From contig NC_135714.1 in NCBI RefSeq assembly GCF_964656455.1, positions 123,498,131 through 123,562,130 of the forward strand: a stretch of DNA of 64,000 bases. Reading direction: 5' to 3'. The notes below the pieces were generated by a model. It had not been told where the DNA came from and did no database searches. It saw only the letters and a list, made by a program, of their open reading frames with translations. The position numbers were made by a program, and so were the translations under genes. Shown piece by piece: positions 12,330-21,921 of this stretch; the first letter of the stretch is position 1; every line of letters starts with the position of its first letter. This stretch comes from Halichoerus grypus (Eukaryota > Chordata > Mammalia > Carnivora > Phocidae).

Positions 12330-12733
12330 TCTAACAAACATTTTAAAAAGAGTTAATACCTATTCTTCTCACACTATTCCAAAACACTGAAAAGGAAGGA
12401 AAACTTCCAAATTCATTCTACAAGGTAAGCATTACCATGATAAAAAACGAGATACAGACAGCACACAAAAAAAGAGAACTATAGGCCAATATCTCTGATG
12501 AACATAGATGCAAAAATCTTCAACAAAATACTAGCAAATGAATCTAACAATAGATTTTTAAAAATCATTCACCACAGTCATGTGGGATTTATTCCTGGGT
12601 TGCAAGCGTGGTTCAGTATTTGCAAATCAATCAACACAATACATCACATCAGTAAGAGAAAGTATAAGAACCATATGATCATTTCAATAGATGCAGAAAA
12701 AGCATTTGACAAAGTACAGCATCCATTCATAAT

Positions 12734-12753
12734 AAAAACTTTCAACAAAGTAG
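12734..12753 (+). repeat. Target-site duplication, left, of FDPS retrocopy
   Basis: AAAAACTTTCAACAAAGTAG. It is repeated as AAAAACTTCCAACAAAGTAG at 14135-14154, one change in 20. The first copy is native L1 ORF2 sequence and L1 homology resumes straight after the second, so the retrocopy inserted inside L1. Confidence 0.93.
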
Positions 12754-13406
12754 GAAGAGCTGGCATCCAGGAGTAGAGCACTTTACTCCTCCCTCAGAAT
12801 GAATGGAGACCAGAAATTGGACCCTTATGCCCAAGCAAAGCAGGATTTCATCCAGCATTTCTCCCAGATTGTCAAGGTGCTGACCGAGGATGGCGTGGGC
12901 CACCCGGAGACCGGAGACGCCATTGCCCGGCTCAAGGAGGTCTTGGAGTACAATGTGATTGGAGGCAAGTGCCAGCGGGGTTTGACTGTGCTGATAGCAT
13001 TTCAGGAGCTGGTAGAGCCAAGGAAGCAGGATGCCGATAGTCTCCGGCGGACCCTGACTGTGGGCTGGTGTGTGGAACTGCTCCAAGCTTTCTTCCTGGT
13101 GTCCGACGACATTATGGACTCATCCCTCACCTGACGGGGGCAGATCTGCTGGTATCAGAAGCCAGGCATAGGTTTGGATGCCATCAATGATGCTTTGCTT
13201 ATGAACACTGTATCTACTGCCCCTGAAGCTCCACTGTCGGGAGCAGCCCCATTACCTGAACCTGATTGAGTTTTTCCTGCAGAGTTCCTATCAGACTGAG
13301 ATCGGACAGACCCTGGACCTCATCACAGCCCCCCAGGGCAATGTGGACCTTGGCACATTCACTGAAAAGAGGTACAAATCTATGGTCAAGTACAAGACCG
13401 CTTTCT

Positions 13407-13446
13407 TTTTTTTTTTTTTTTTTTTTAAGAGTTTATTTATTTATTC

Positions 13447-13479
<33 letters not shown>

Positions 13480-13601
13480 GCAGAGGGAGAAGCAGGCTCC
13501 CAAGGAGCAGAGAGCCTGATGCGGGACTCGATCCCAGGACCCTGGGATCATGACCTGAGCTGAAGGCAGACGCTTAACCATCTGAGCCACCCAGGCGCCC
13601 C
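13407..13601 (-). mobile_element. Young CAN-SINE inside the FDPS retrocopy
   Basis: A full-length minus-strand SINE with a run of about 20 T at the left (its A tail), GA-rich body and head ending 'ctgagccacccaggcgcccc'. It is flanked by a perfect 15-bp TSD, ACAAGACCGCTTTCT, at 13392-13406 and 13602-13616. The clean tail and perfect TSD make it the youngest datable insertion of this nest. Confidence 0.95.
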
Positions 13602-14103
13602 ACAAGACCGCTTTCTACTCGTTCTTTCTTCCTGTGGCGGCTGCCATGTACATGGCGGGCATGGATGGGGAGAAAGAGCATGCCAATGCCAAGAAGATCC
13701 TGCTGGAGATGGGGGAGTTCTTTCAGATTCAGGACGATTACCTCGACCTCTTTGGGGACCCCAGTGTGACAGGCAAGATTGGCACAGACATCCAGGACAA
13801 CAAATGCAGCTGGCTGGTGGTTCAGTGTCTGCAGCGGGCCACTCCGAAACAGCGTCAGCTCTTTCAGGAGAATCACGGACAGAAGGAGGCGGAGAATGTG
13901 ACCCGGGTGAAGGCGCTGTACGAGGAGCTGAACATGCCCTCCCTGTTCACGCAGTATGAGGAAGACAGCTATGGCCACCTTCTGGGCCTCATTGAGCAGT
14001 ACACCTCGCCCCTTCCCCCGGCCATCTTCCTGCTGCTGGCACACAAGATCTACAAGAGGAAAAAGTGACCTAGAGACTGCGCGGGTGGGGAGGGGTGCCT
14101 CTC

Positions 14104-14109
14104 AATAAA
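14104..14109 (+). promoter_or_regulatory. Polyadenylation signal of the FDPS retrocopy
   Basis: AATAAA about 13 bases before the poly(A) run starting at about 14122. Inherited from the source mRNA; it shows the 3' end is complete. Confidence 0.85.
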
Positions 14110-16082
14110 TTGTCGAAGTTTAAAAAAAAAAAAAAAAAACTTCCAACAAAGTAGATTTAGAGGGAACATACCTCAACACGATAAAGGCCATATATGAAAA
14201 ACCCATACCTAACACCATCCTCAATGGGGAAAAGCTGAAAGCTCTTCCTCTACAGTCAGGAACAAGAGAAGGATGTCCACTCTCACTGCTTACTCAACAT
14301 AGTACAGAAGTCCTAGCCACAGCAATCAGACAACAAAAAGAAATAAAAGGCATCCAAATTGGTAAGGAAGAAGTAAAACTTTCACTATTTGCAGATGACA
14401 TTATACTCTATATAGAAAATCCTAAAGACTCCACCACAAAACTACTAGAACTGAAAAATGAATTCAGTAAAGTCTCAGGATACAAAATCAATGCACAGAA
14501 ATCCATTGCATTTCTATACACTAAGAATGAAACAGCAGAAAGAGAAATTAAGAAAATAATCCCATTTACAATTGCACCAAAAATAATAAAATACCTGGGC
14601 ATAAACTTTACCAAAGGGGTGAAAGACCTGCACTCTGAAAACTATAAAACACTGATGAAAGAAATTAAAGATGACACAGAAATGGAAAGATATTCCATGC
14701 TCATGGGTTGAAAGAACAAATATTGTTAAAATGTCTATACTACCCAAGGCAATCTATACATTTAATGCAATCCCTATCAAAATATCAACAGCATTTTTCA
14801 CAGAACTAGAACAAACAATCCTAAAATCTGTATGGAACCACAAAAGACCCTGAATAGCCAAAGCAATTGTGAAAAAGAAAAACAACTGGAGGCATCACAA
14901 TTCATGCAAAAGAAAGAAACTGGACCACTTTCTTACACCATACACAAAAATAAATTCAAAATACCTAAATGTGTGACCTGAAATCATAAGAATCCTAGAA
15001 GAGAGCACAGGCAGTAATTTCTCTGACATTGGTCATAGCAACTTTTTTCTACATAAGTCCCCTGAAGAAAGGGAAACAAAAGCAAGAATAAACTATTGGA
15101 CTACATCAAAATAAACAGTTTCTGCACAGAGAAGGAAACAATCAACAAAAATAAAAGGCAACCTACTGAATGGGAGAAGACATTTGCAAATGACATATCG
15201 AATAAAGGGTTAGTATCCAAAACATATAAAGAACTTAAACAATTCAACACCCCAAAAACAAATAATTCAATTTAAAAATGGACCAAAGACATGAACAGAG
15301 GTTTCTCTGAAGACATACAGATGGCCAACAGACACATGAAAAGTTGCTTATCTTCAGTTATCATCAGAAAAATGCAAATCAAAACTATAATGAGATATCA
15401 CTTCACACTGGTCAGAATGCCTAAACTCAAAAACACAAGAAACAACAGGCATTGGCGAGGATATGGAGAAAGGGGAACCCTCTTACCCTGTTGGTGGGAA
15501 TGCAAACTGGTGCAGCTACTCTGGAAAACAGAATGGAGGTTCTCAAAAAGTTAAAAATTGAACTACTCTACAATCCAGCAATTGTACTACTGGGTATTTA
15601 CCCAAAGAATACAAAAATACAAATTCAAAGGGATACATGTACCCCTATAGCAGCATTATTTACAATAGCCAAGATATGGAAGCAGCCCAAGTATCCATCA
15701 ACTGATGAATGGATAAAGAAGATGTGCTATATATATACAATGGAATATTATTCAGCTGTAAAAAAGAATGAAATCTTGCCATTTGCAATGACATGTATGG
15801 AGCTATAATAGTAAGTGAAATAAGTCAGCCAAAGAAAGACAAATACCATATGATTTCACTCTTATGTGGAATTTAAGAAACAAAACAAACAAGCAAAGTG
15901 GAAAGAGAGAGAGAGAAACCAAGAAAGAGACTCCTAACTAAGGAGAACAAACTGATAGTTACCAGAGGGGAGGTGGGTGGGGGATGGGTGAAATAGGTGA
16001 TGGGGATTAAGGAGGGCACTTTTGGTGAGCATCGAGAGATTAAAATAAAAGCTTAAAAAAAAAAAAAGAAATACAGATTTGG

Positions 16083-16905
16083 TCTTCTTCCCCAGTTCCT
16101 GTCACAGAGCTCCTAAAACCTTTGTAATATCCTGAGTAATACAGGTAATAAGAGCATCCTTTGTTAAACTTGGTTTTTGTATAGAATTCATTAAAACCCT
16201 TGGAATTTCCTAAGTGATAGAAGTGTCTATTGTTATCCACAAGTCATTTTAATCACACCTGATTTATGCAAATGAGGTGACTTAGGATGAAGTCCCAGAT
16301 AGCCTCATGATAGGGCTGGTCACCAGAAAGACCAAATGATTAAAGGGTTGGAAATTTCAGCTCCAGCCACTGACCTTCAAGAAGAGGGTTGGGGTAGGGA
16401 GCTGAATAATAAAGCTCTATAAAAACTCTTGGAAGATGAGATTTGATGAGCTTCCAGGTTGGTGAATACATCCATGTGCTGGGAGGATGACAGACCCAAG
16501 TCCACAGGGACAGAAGCTCCTGCACTCAAGGAACCTTCTGGACCTCACCCTACGTACCTCTTCATCTGTATCCTTTATAATAAACCAGGAAATGTAAGTA
16601 AATGTTCCTGGAGTTTTGTATGCCATTCTAGTAAAATATCAAACCTGAGGTTATGGGGACCTCTGTTTGTAGCCAAGTCCAACAGAAGTCGTGGGTAACC
16701 CGGGGACCCACCATTTTTATTAGTATCTGAAGTGGGGCAGTTTTGTGGGACTGAACCCTTAATGTGTGAGGTTTGTTCTAACTCCAAGCAGTTAGTGTCA
16801 TAATTGAGTTAAACTGTAGGACATCCAGTCGATGTTCCACAGAGAAGTGAACTGTACTGTTGTGGAAACACACACACACATCTGGTGTCAGAAGTGTTCT
16901 GTGTA
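16083..16905 (+). mobile_element. ERVL-type LTR (MER21-like), copy 1
   Basis: Homologous along its length to 59308-60075: shared blocks include 'aataaagc(t/c)tc', 'ttccaggttggtgaa', 'ttataataaa(c/t)ca', 'tatcaaacctgagg', 'ggacctctg', 'tagttaatgtc/gttagtgtc' and 'taggacatccagt'. AATAAA-type signals are visible. The left edge is cut by the L1, whose TSD aligns with the 5' part of copy 2. The family name is from memory. Confidence 0.6.
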
Positions 16906-16934
16906 AGAGTGTAGAGAAACAGCTCTTTCCCAGA

Positions 16935-17060
16935 AGTATGTCCTATTGTACCATGCCATTATACAGAAGAGGGAAGCAAGACAGAGAGATCTTAAGTAAC
17001 AGGGCCAGGCCCTTCCTGTTAATAAATGGCAGATCTGAAGCTTGAACCCAGGCGGCCATC
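16935..17060 (+). repeat. MIR SINE fragment
   Basis: 'ccattatacagaagagggaagcaagacagagagatcttaagtaacagggccaggccc...aataaatggcagatctgaagcttgaacccagg' is the plus-strand MIR right half. Confidence 0.7.
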
Positions 17061-17606
17061 ACTCTCCCTGGTAACCCCTACAATTCCCCTACCTCTCATT
17101 AAGACAACAAGAGATTCTATTACTAACACAAAGATTTATAGCCACAACCAAAGACAAGTACTGACAACAGAGCAGGACAAGGAGCTATGAGAATAGGTAA
17201 CAAGAGGACATGACCTAAACTGGAGGGGAAGCAGGCAGGTAGTTAGGAGAGGCTGCAATGAAGAAGAAATATTTACACTGGAATCTGAAAGATGAGCAGG
17301 ATTTAGTTCCATGAAAGGTTTTTTTTTGTTTTTTTTTTTTTCTTTTCTGACAAGGGGGTGGAGGTGAATGCAAGAATACAGTGGTGGCTTTGAAGAAATC
17401 AGTGTAGTTGGAATTCAGACAGAGGCAGAGTGTGGTGTGAGCTGAAACTGGAGCTGTGGCCTGGGGGCCCAGGTCAGATGGGTGCCCTGGCAAGGGCCTG
17501 GGACTTGATCCTTCACCTCCAAAGGGTTTTAAGCCAGAAGTAACATGAACAATTGATGGTTTTAAAAAAGAGGTGTTGAATCCATTAAAAAAAAAAGGCA
17601 CAATGC
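17061..17606. other. Probable old repeat, unassigned
   Basis: The blocks 'ctggaatctgaaagatgagcaggatttag' and 'gggttttaagccagaagtaacatgaacaattgatggtttt' look like an ancient interspersed repeat seen across mammals. The family is not identified. A T-rich run lies at 17320-17345. No gene seen. Confidence 0.35.
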
Positions 17607-17820
17607 AGGGGCACCAGGGTGGTTCAGCCAATTAAGCAGCCGATTCTTGGTTTTGGCTCAGGTCTTGATCTCAGGGTCTGGGATAGAGGCCCGCATCAGG
17701 CTCCACCCTTAGCAGGGAGTCTGTCTGTGGATTCTCTCTCTCCCTCTCCCTCTGCCCCTCCTCCTGCTCATTCTCTCTCTCTCTTTGTCTCTCTCAAATA
17801 AATAAATCTTAAAAAAAAAA
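17607..17820 (+). mobile_element. CAN-SINE
   Basis: Head 'ggggcaccagggtggttcagccaattaagcagcc', CT-rich body, tail AAATAAATAAATC plus A run. The flanks 'ggcacaatgc' (17597-17606) and 'ggcacattgc' (about 17829-17838), each preceded by A-rich sequence, fit a TSD. Confidence 0.85.
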
Positions 17821-18643
17821 ATTAAAATGGCACATTGCTAGAATTCCATAGTTCCCTAATTACCTTTGTTAAAATTTTCCTGAAATGCTATAAATTTATC
17901 ATCAAAACTTAAATTTAGCACGGACCATAATAACAGAGACCAAAGAGCATAACCTTTGGAGAATTCATATTATACTTTCATCCCAACTGTTCAAATTACT
18001 GTGTGATTCGAGGCAAGTTATGTCATTGTTATGTGTCTCAACTTCCTATCAGTGAAATGGGAATAATATTTACTTATGGGTGTTTCTTACTATCATTTAT
18101 CTATCAGCAGGAGCCCTCTAAAACTTAAAAATCTGGTTGAATTTGGCCCAGCTCTCTAACCCCTGCTTAAAAGCCCTTCCTACAACTTCCTGTAACTTCC
18201 GGCGGCTCAAGGCCTTAATGATCTCCACTTCTCTATTTCTGCACCCACCAGTCTACTTCAGCATATCCATATGAAGGGAAGCCTGGCCCCTTCACAGTCT
18301 CACCAAGTTTCCGGACCCAGATCTTGCATAACTTGCACAAATGTACTCAAGATGAGGAATGTACTCGAGATGGGTGCTGCAGTCTCCCATCACCTCACTG
18401 GTCCCATGTCCTGTCTTCCTCTCTTCCTAGTCCCCTTTCTGTCTGGCTCAACAACCAAAACGCTGCCTCGCTTACTAAGAGTGACCCGGCCCATGCCTCC
18501 AACTTCACTGTCTCACCATTATCAGTAATTGCAGTATTTTCCTAGCAAAAACAGCTCTCCTTTTTAAAAAGGAATTCTGGTGAATAACATTGTCTTCATA
18601 TCATTACATGCAGATTTCAAAATCACTAACTATAGATGGTCAC
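17821..18643. other. Unassigned, with MIR (- strand) at about 17975-18095 and possible L2 at 18125-18530
   Basis: 'actgtgtgattcgaggcaagttatg ... ctatcagtgaaatgggaataatatt' is a reverse MIR core. 18125-18530 is pyrimidine-rich in the style of L2 ('ggctcaaggccttaatgatctccac'), but the match is weak. No coding gene seen. Confidence 0.4.
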
Positions 18644-19199
18644 TGTGAGACAGGGAAACGGAAGGGACCCCATGAAGGACTGCTTTTTTGCTCCTTTTCC
18701 TGCTTCTATTTTTGCTAGGACCTGGCTTATAGAACAGATAATGTATGTCCTCCTGGTAAAGGTCAAGGAGTTAATGATTTCTTTGGAGTCTTCCAGCACA
18801 ACAGATAACATCTAAGGAGTGACCAGGCAGGGTCGTCTCGTCATGAACATTTTCCAAGACCACTGACTCACCAAGACCCCTGACTCCAGGGCATAAGTGA
18901 CTTAGGAACAAACACTCATCTTTGTTCCTGGATGGCTGAGAACACACATGCACCAGACCATAATCTTCAGTTAAAACCCCAGGCCCCAAGCAAAGACAAG
19001 ACTCATTCTTCATTCCTCTTTCCTTTCCAAGTCTCCCGTATGCTTTGTCTGCATCTGCACTCTCTCTGCGTCTTCAATAAACTCTGCTCTCACTTCCTCT
19101 TGGATTGAGTTTGACTGCCATCCTGTGTGAAGCCAAGGACCCTCTTGGCTGGTCCTGCGGGACCCCCGCTGGGTCCTCAGACCCGGCCAGCCTGTATCA
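18644..19199 (+). mobile_element. Class I (gammaretrovirus-like) solo LTR
   Basis: The unit begins TGTGAGACAGG and ends CTGTATCA, so it has TG...CA ends, with AATAAA at 19076-19081 followed by 'ctctgctctcacttcctcttgg' and a GC-rich end. This is the U3-R-U5 layout of ERV1 LTRs. About 556 bp. No matching internal region nearby, so a solo LTR. I could not find a convincing 4-bp TSD. Confidence 0.6.
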
Positions 19200-19218
19200 G
19201 CTGCTATTATCAGTGTCA

Positions 19219-19397
19219 TTATTTTTTTAAAGATTTTATTTATTTATTTGAGAGAGAGAGAGTGCACAGGCAGGAGGAGTAGCAGAGGGAGAGAGAGAGG
19301 CACGTTCCCGGCTGAGCATGAAGCCCAATGCGTGACTCGATCCCAAGACCCTGGGATCATGACCTGAGCCAAAGGCAGATGCTTAACAGGCGCCCCT
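19219..19397 (-). mobile_element. CAN-SINE A (source-like copy of the segment at 21314-21467)
   Basis: Minus-strand SINE with the tail at the left (TTTTTTTAAAG) and the head at the right ending 'aggcgcccc'. A small internal deletion removed 'catctgagccaccca'. TSD-like flanks: 'tatcagtgtcattatt' at the left and 'tatcagtattattatta' at the right. Its body and left flank recur 2.1 kb away inside an L1 insertion. Confidence 0.85.
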
Positions 19398-19554
19398 ATC
19401 AGTATTATTATTATTTGTTGGTGCAGACATACTGTTTCTTAGTATGTAGAAAAACATGCCTTTAACCTTTCATTTAGATTTTCTTTAAAGCAGAACCATC
19501 CCCCTATCAAAGTCTCTCTGATCCAAACCAGAGGATGACAGTATTACTTAGCTG

Positions 19555-19958
19555 TGTTGCCTAAACAACGAATCTCAATTGATAATAGCTTATAAAACAA
19601 TAGCATTTCACCTGGACTTGAGGTCCACTACAGCTGTTTTTGACAATGCATAGGCTGTGCTCGCTTCGACAGCACATATACTAAAATTGGACAATGCGTA
19701 GGCTGTGGCTCTGTGCCGTGAGTCTTCACGTTCTAGAACATAGACTAAAGAAGCAGCCCCTGTGTGGGGCATGCCATTCTCACTGCAGATGGAAAAGAGG
19801 GCCAGAGCCAACACACCATGGCTCTCAAACCTCCTGCTCAAACATGACATATATGATGCCCACTCACCTCTTATTGGCCATGGAAGTCCCACTGCTAAGC
19901 TCAATGTCAATGAGACAAAGTGGAGAGTCCGAATATACAAGTGAATAATGACCAGACC
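19555..19958 (-). repeat. Old LTR-like repeat hosting the U6 fragment (copy 1)
   Basis: Shares with 23060-23420 the blocks 'gaagcagcccct ... ggg(g)catgc', 'agagccaac', 'cacatct/tcaaacctcctgctcaaa' and 'caatgggac/tcaatgagacaa'. Orientation is inferred from similarity to MaLR-type LTRs read backwards. Family unassigned. Confidence 0.4.
19657..19690 (+). ncRNA. RNU6: U6 snRNA 5' fragment (retropseudogene)
   Basis: 34 bases match the start of U6 spliceosomal RNA (GTGCTCGCTTCGACAGCACA, then tatactaaaattgg), with one change, A for G in the 5' stem-loop. It stops before the ACAGAGA box, so it cannot function. It is flanked by GACAATGCATAGGCTGTG (19642-19659) and GACAATGCGTAGGCTGTG (19690-19707), an 18-bp TSD with one change whose edges overlap the U6 ends. 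No poly(A) tail. It fits a 3'-truncated, tailless U6 retrocopy made by L1 machinery. Confidence 0.88.
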
Positions 19959-20373
19959 TGTGCAGTGACTTTGACCCATAACCTGGGCAGCAACCAGCCC
20001 AGGAAGCCAAACCACAACATCTGTAGCAATTGGTCCAAAATGGTCAGGACTTGGTCAAAGACCGCCAGAAATTTTTGCCCCTGCTTCCAACTCAGGATCA
20101 ACCAGAGAAAGCCAAATATGCTCCCAAACCAATCACATAACAGTCCCCACTTCGAGTTAGATCTGCCTCCAGCTTCCCCATGCCAACAACATCCAATCAG
20201 CATACCTGAAGCCTTCCCTTTCTTCCACTGTAAAATCGCTCTCCTACTCCCCTGCCTGCCTTTGAATCTCTGCCAAATGCTAGTGATGGAGGCTGACTGC
20301 CTTGCTATATAGCAAACTCTGAATAAATAGCCTCTGTTTATTCTCAGTTGGGTGGTCTTTGCTTGTTTCCACA
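19959..20373 (+). mobile_element. LTR-like element with AATAAA
   Basis: TG...CA unit (TGTGCAGTGACTTTG to TTGTTTCCACA) with AATAAA at 20322-20327 followed by 'tagcctctgtttattctcagttgggtggtctttgcttg', the R-U5 style of class I LTRs. Family and TSD not determined. Confidence 0.5.
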
Positions 20374-20774
20374 AAATATACCCCTCCCATGGTGGGAGGG
20401 TCAGGTGGGGAGGGTAACCGCAAATCATCTGGCAATGGGTGAGTATGAATAATCCTCTTTGAGGGAAGGGGAGAATAAATAACGGGGGGACAATACACAA
20501 TCTGCCACAGTTTACCCTCTGGATCATTGCTTTCATCCTCTCCACATGCAAAATCTCATGTAATTATGAAAGCACATCTGAAGCCCAGGATCTCCTGATA
20601 GTCTCTACTTCATATCTGGGTATGTCTACTCTTTCTTCAGAGATACATGGACTAAAACATAAGTTACATGGTTAAGATATAATAGTAGCTCAGGAATAAG
20701 ATAACAGTAACAAACACTCTTCAGAAAGGGGAAGAATGAGAGATGCAGAGCAGTAACATACCAATAGCAAATCT
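20374..20774. other. Unassigned
   Basis: Possibly the continuation of the old repeat on the far side of the LTR. No gene seen. Confidence 0.3.
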
Positions 20775-21313
20775 CTTTTTTTTAATATTTTATTTAAGTT
20801 CAATTTAGTTAACATATACTGTATTATTAGTTTCAGAGGTAGAATTCAGTGATCCACCAGTTGCATATAACACCCAGTGCTCATTACATCATGTGCCCTC
20901 TTTAATGTCCATCACCCAGTTACCCCATCCCCCCACTCCTCTCCCCTCCAGCAACCCTCAGTTTGTTCTTTATATTTAAAAGTCTCTTAGAGTTGGCCTC
21001 CCTCTCTGTTTTTGTCTTATTTTATTTTTCCTTCCCTTCCCCTATGTTCATCTGTTTTGTTTCTTAAATCACACATACAAGTGAAATCACATGGTATTTG
21101 TCTTTCTCTGACTGACTTATTTCACTTAGCATAATACCCTCTAGCTCCATCCACATTATTGCAAATGGCAAGATTTCATTCTTTTGATGGCTGAGTAATA
21201 TTTCATTATATGTATATATATGGCAACAATGTCCACAATAGCCATAATATGGAGAGAGCCCAGATGTCCATCAACAGACGAATGGATAAAGATGTGATTG
21301 ATATATGTATATA
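20775..21313 (-). mobile_element. 5'-inverted (twin-primed) L1 3' end
   Basis: 20775-21222 is the L1 3' end on the minus strand, with a T run at the left, then 'cacccagtgctcattacatcatgtgccctc' and 'ttgcaaatggcaagatttcattcttttgatggctgagtaat'. At 21223 the orientation flips: 21223-21313 is L1 on the plus strand ('caacaatgtccacaatagccataatatgg ... ccatcaacagacgaatggataaagatgtg'). This is the signature of twin priming. The outer limits carry the TSD ATACCAATAGCAA (about 20758-20770 and 21477-21490). The right limit is not L1 but a captured SINE segment. Confidence 0.85.
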
Positions 21314-21467
21314 TATTATCAGTGTTATTATTTTTTTAAAGATTTTATTTATTTATTTGAGAGACAGAGAGAGAGTGCACAGGCAGGAGGAGTAGCAGAG
21401 GGAGAGGGAGAAGCATGCTCCCGACTGAGCAGGAAGCCCAATGCGTGACTTGATCCCAGGACCCCGG
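21314..21467 (-). repeat. Captured copy of SINE A with its flank, at an L1 junction
   Basis: Aligns with 19205-19354 at roughly 93% by eye, including about 15 bases of non-SINE flank ('tattatcagtgt-attatt'), which independent SINEs would not share. Shared private marks: 'gcaggaggagtagcagaggga' and 'gaagcccaatgcgtgact'. The copy stops in mid-SINE at 'accccgg', followed by (TA)n and the right TSD of the L1. It is therefore part of the L1 insertion event rather than a new SINE insertion. Confidence 0.75.
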
Positions 21468-21490
21468 TATATATATATATACCAATAGCA

Positions 21491-21698
21491 ATTCTAAAAC
21501 CCCCTGGGCAAATGTTGCAAAGGCCTCCTCTGTGGGGAGGAAATGCTCCTAGATTTGGCTCTAGTTATACTTCCTGGAAATAATTCTTCAGTCCATTTTT
21601 CTCTATGGCTCTTGATTCTACCTTCTAAGAGACTCTACCTTTTTCATTATCCTCCTTGACTACATCTAAAGAGGCCACTGAACAATATGTCCTTCTTC
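21491..21698. other. Unassigned
   Basis: No feature seen. Confidence 0.3.
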
Positions 21699-21714
21699 AT
21701 GACTGAGCATTATT

Positions 21715-21905
21715 TTTTTTTAAGATTTTATTTATTTATTTGAGAGAGAGAGAGAGAGAGAAACAGCATGAGAGGGGAGAGGGTCAGAGGGAGAAGCAGG
21801 CTCCCCGCTGAGCCAGGAGCCCGATGTGGAACTCAATCCCAGGATTCCAGGATCATGACCTGAGTTGAAGGCAGTCGCTTAACCAACTGAGCCACCCAGG
21901 CACCC
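21715..21905 (-). mobile_element. CAN-SINE
   Basis: Minus-strand, full-length. Flanked by ATGACTGAGCATTATT (21699-21714) and ATGGCTGAGCATTATT (21906-21921), a 16-bp TSD with one change. The head end reads 'ctgagccacccaggcaccc'. Confidence 0.93.
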
Positions 21906-21921
21906 ATGGCTGAGCATTATT

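Larger units (their letters stand above)
12754..14134 (+). pseudogene. FDPS: Processed FDPS retrocopy (farnesyl diphosphate synthase)
   Basis: FDPS makes geranyl and farnesyl diphosphate from DMAPP and IPP in the mevalonate pathway. This copy is intronless, begins with a short leader (12754-12798), has the cytosolic start at 12799, a stop at 14066-14068, AATAAA at 14104-14109 and a poly(A) run ending in the right TSD: a classic L1-mediated processed copy. The first 111 codons are open and reach the first Asp-rich motif (DDIMD), followed by TGA at 13132-13134 in place of the conserved Arg. One base is missing near 13222-13226. A SINE splits it at 13407-13601. The C-terminal 150 or so codons are open and carry the second Asp-rich motif DDYLD and the basic end KIYKRKK. 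It cannot encode active enzyme. Confidence 0.96.
10713..15808 (+). pseudogene. L1 ORF2 remnant (endonuclease and reverse transcriptase)
   Basis: Starts with ATG at 10713. The next residues contain the endonuclease N-terminal block 'ITLNVNGINTPIKRH', then a stop after 28 codons. 11161-11700 covers the rest of the endonuclease and linker ('HGTFARTDHILGHK'). The RT begins around 12498 ('[15 protein letters not shown]') and is cut by the FDPS retrocopy. The RT catalytic FADD box is readable at 14388-14399. The C-terminus ('MEYYSAVKKNEILPFA') ends at 15808. Multiple stops and frameshifts and two insertions make it inactive. Confidence 0.85.
8313..16065 (+). mobile_element. Full-length L1 retrotransposon, inactive, with nested insertions
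   Basis: Complete L1 from the 5' UTR start ('attctagggaaggaagatggcggtgg') to a short A tail at 16053-16065, bounded by 17-bp TSDs. After removing the FDPS retrocopy (about 1.38 kb plus its TSD copy) and one SINE (about 185 bp plus TSD), the length is about 6.2 kb, normal for full-length L1. Order: 5' UTR to about 9.4 kb, ORF1 remnant to 10440, ORF2 from 10713 to 15808, then a 3' UTR with a GA-rich stretch. Both ORFs are broken by stops, frameshifts and insertions, so it cannot move on its own. Its 5' completeness suggests it was once a competent copy. It inserted at the start of an ERVL-type LTR that continues at 16083. Confidence 0.93.

Noticed and set aside
13634..14068. A possible intact 144-codon gene with an enzyme-like sequence
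   Set aside because: It is the C-terminal part of the FDPS retrocopy downstream of a stop, a frameshift and a SINE. It lacks the first Asp-rich motif, so it is not an active enzyme.
16861..16881. CA microsatellite near the end of the LTR
   Set aside because: Only about five units; not remarkable.
19907..20551. A 214-codon minus-strand open frame
   Set aside because: It runs antisense across an LTR-like element and its flanks and has no recognisable domain; long frames arise by chance in LTRs.
21314..21467. An independent SINE insertion
   Set aside because: It lacks its own TSD, is cut off in mid-element, and shares unique flank with the SINE at 19219-19397. Better explained as part of the L1 insertion.
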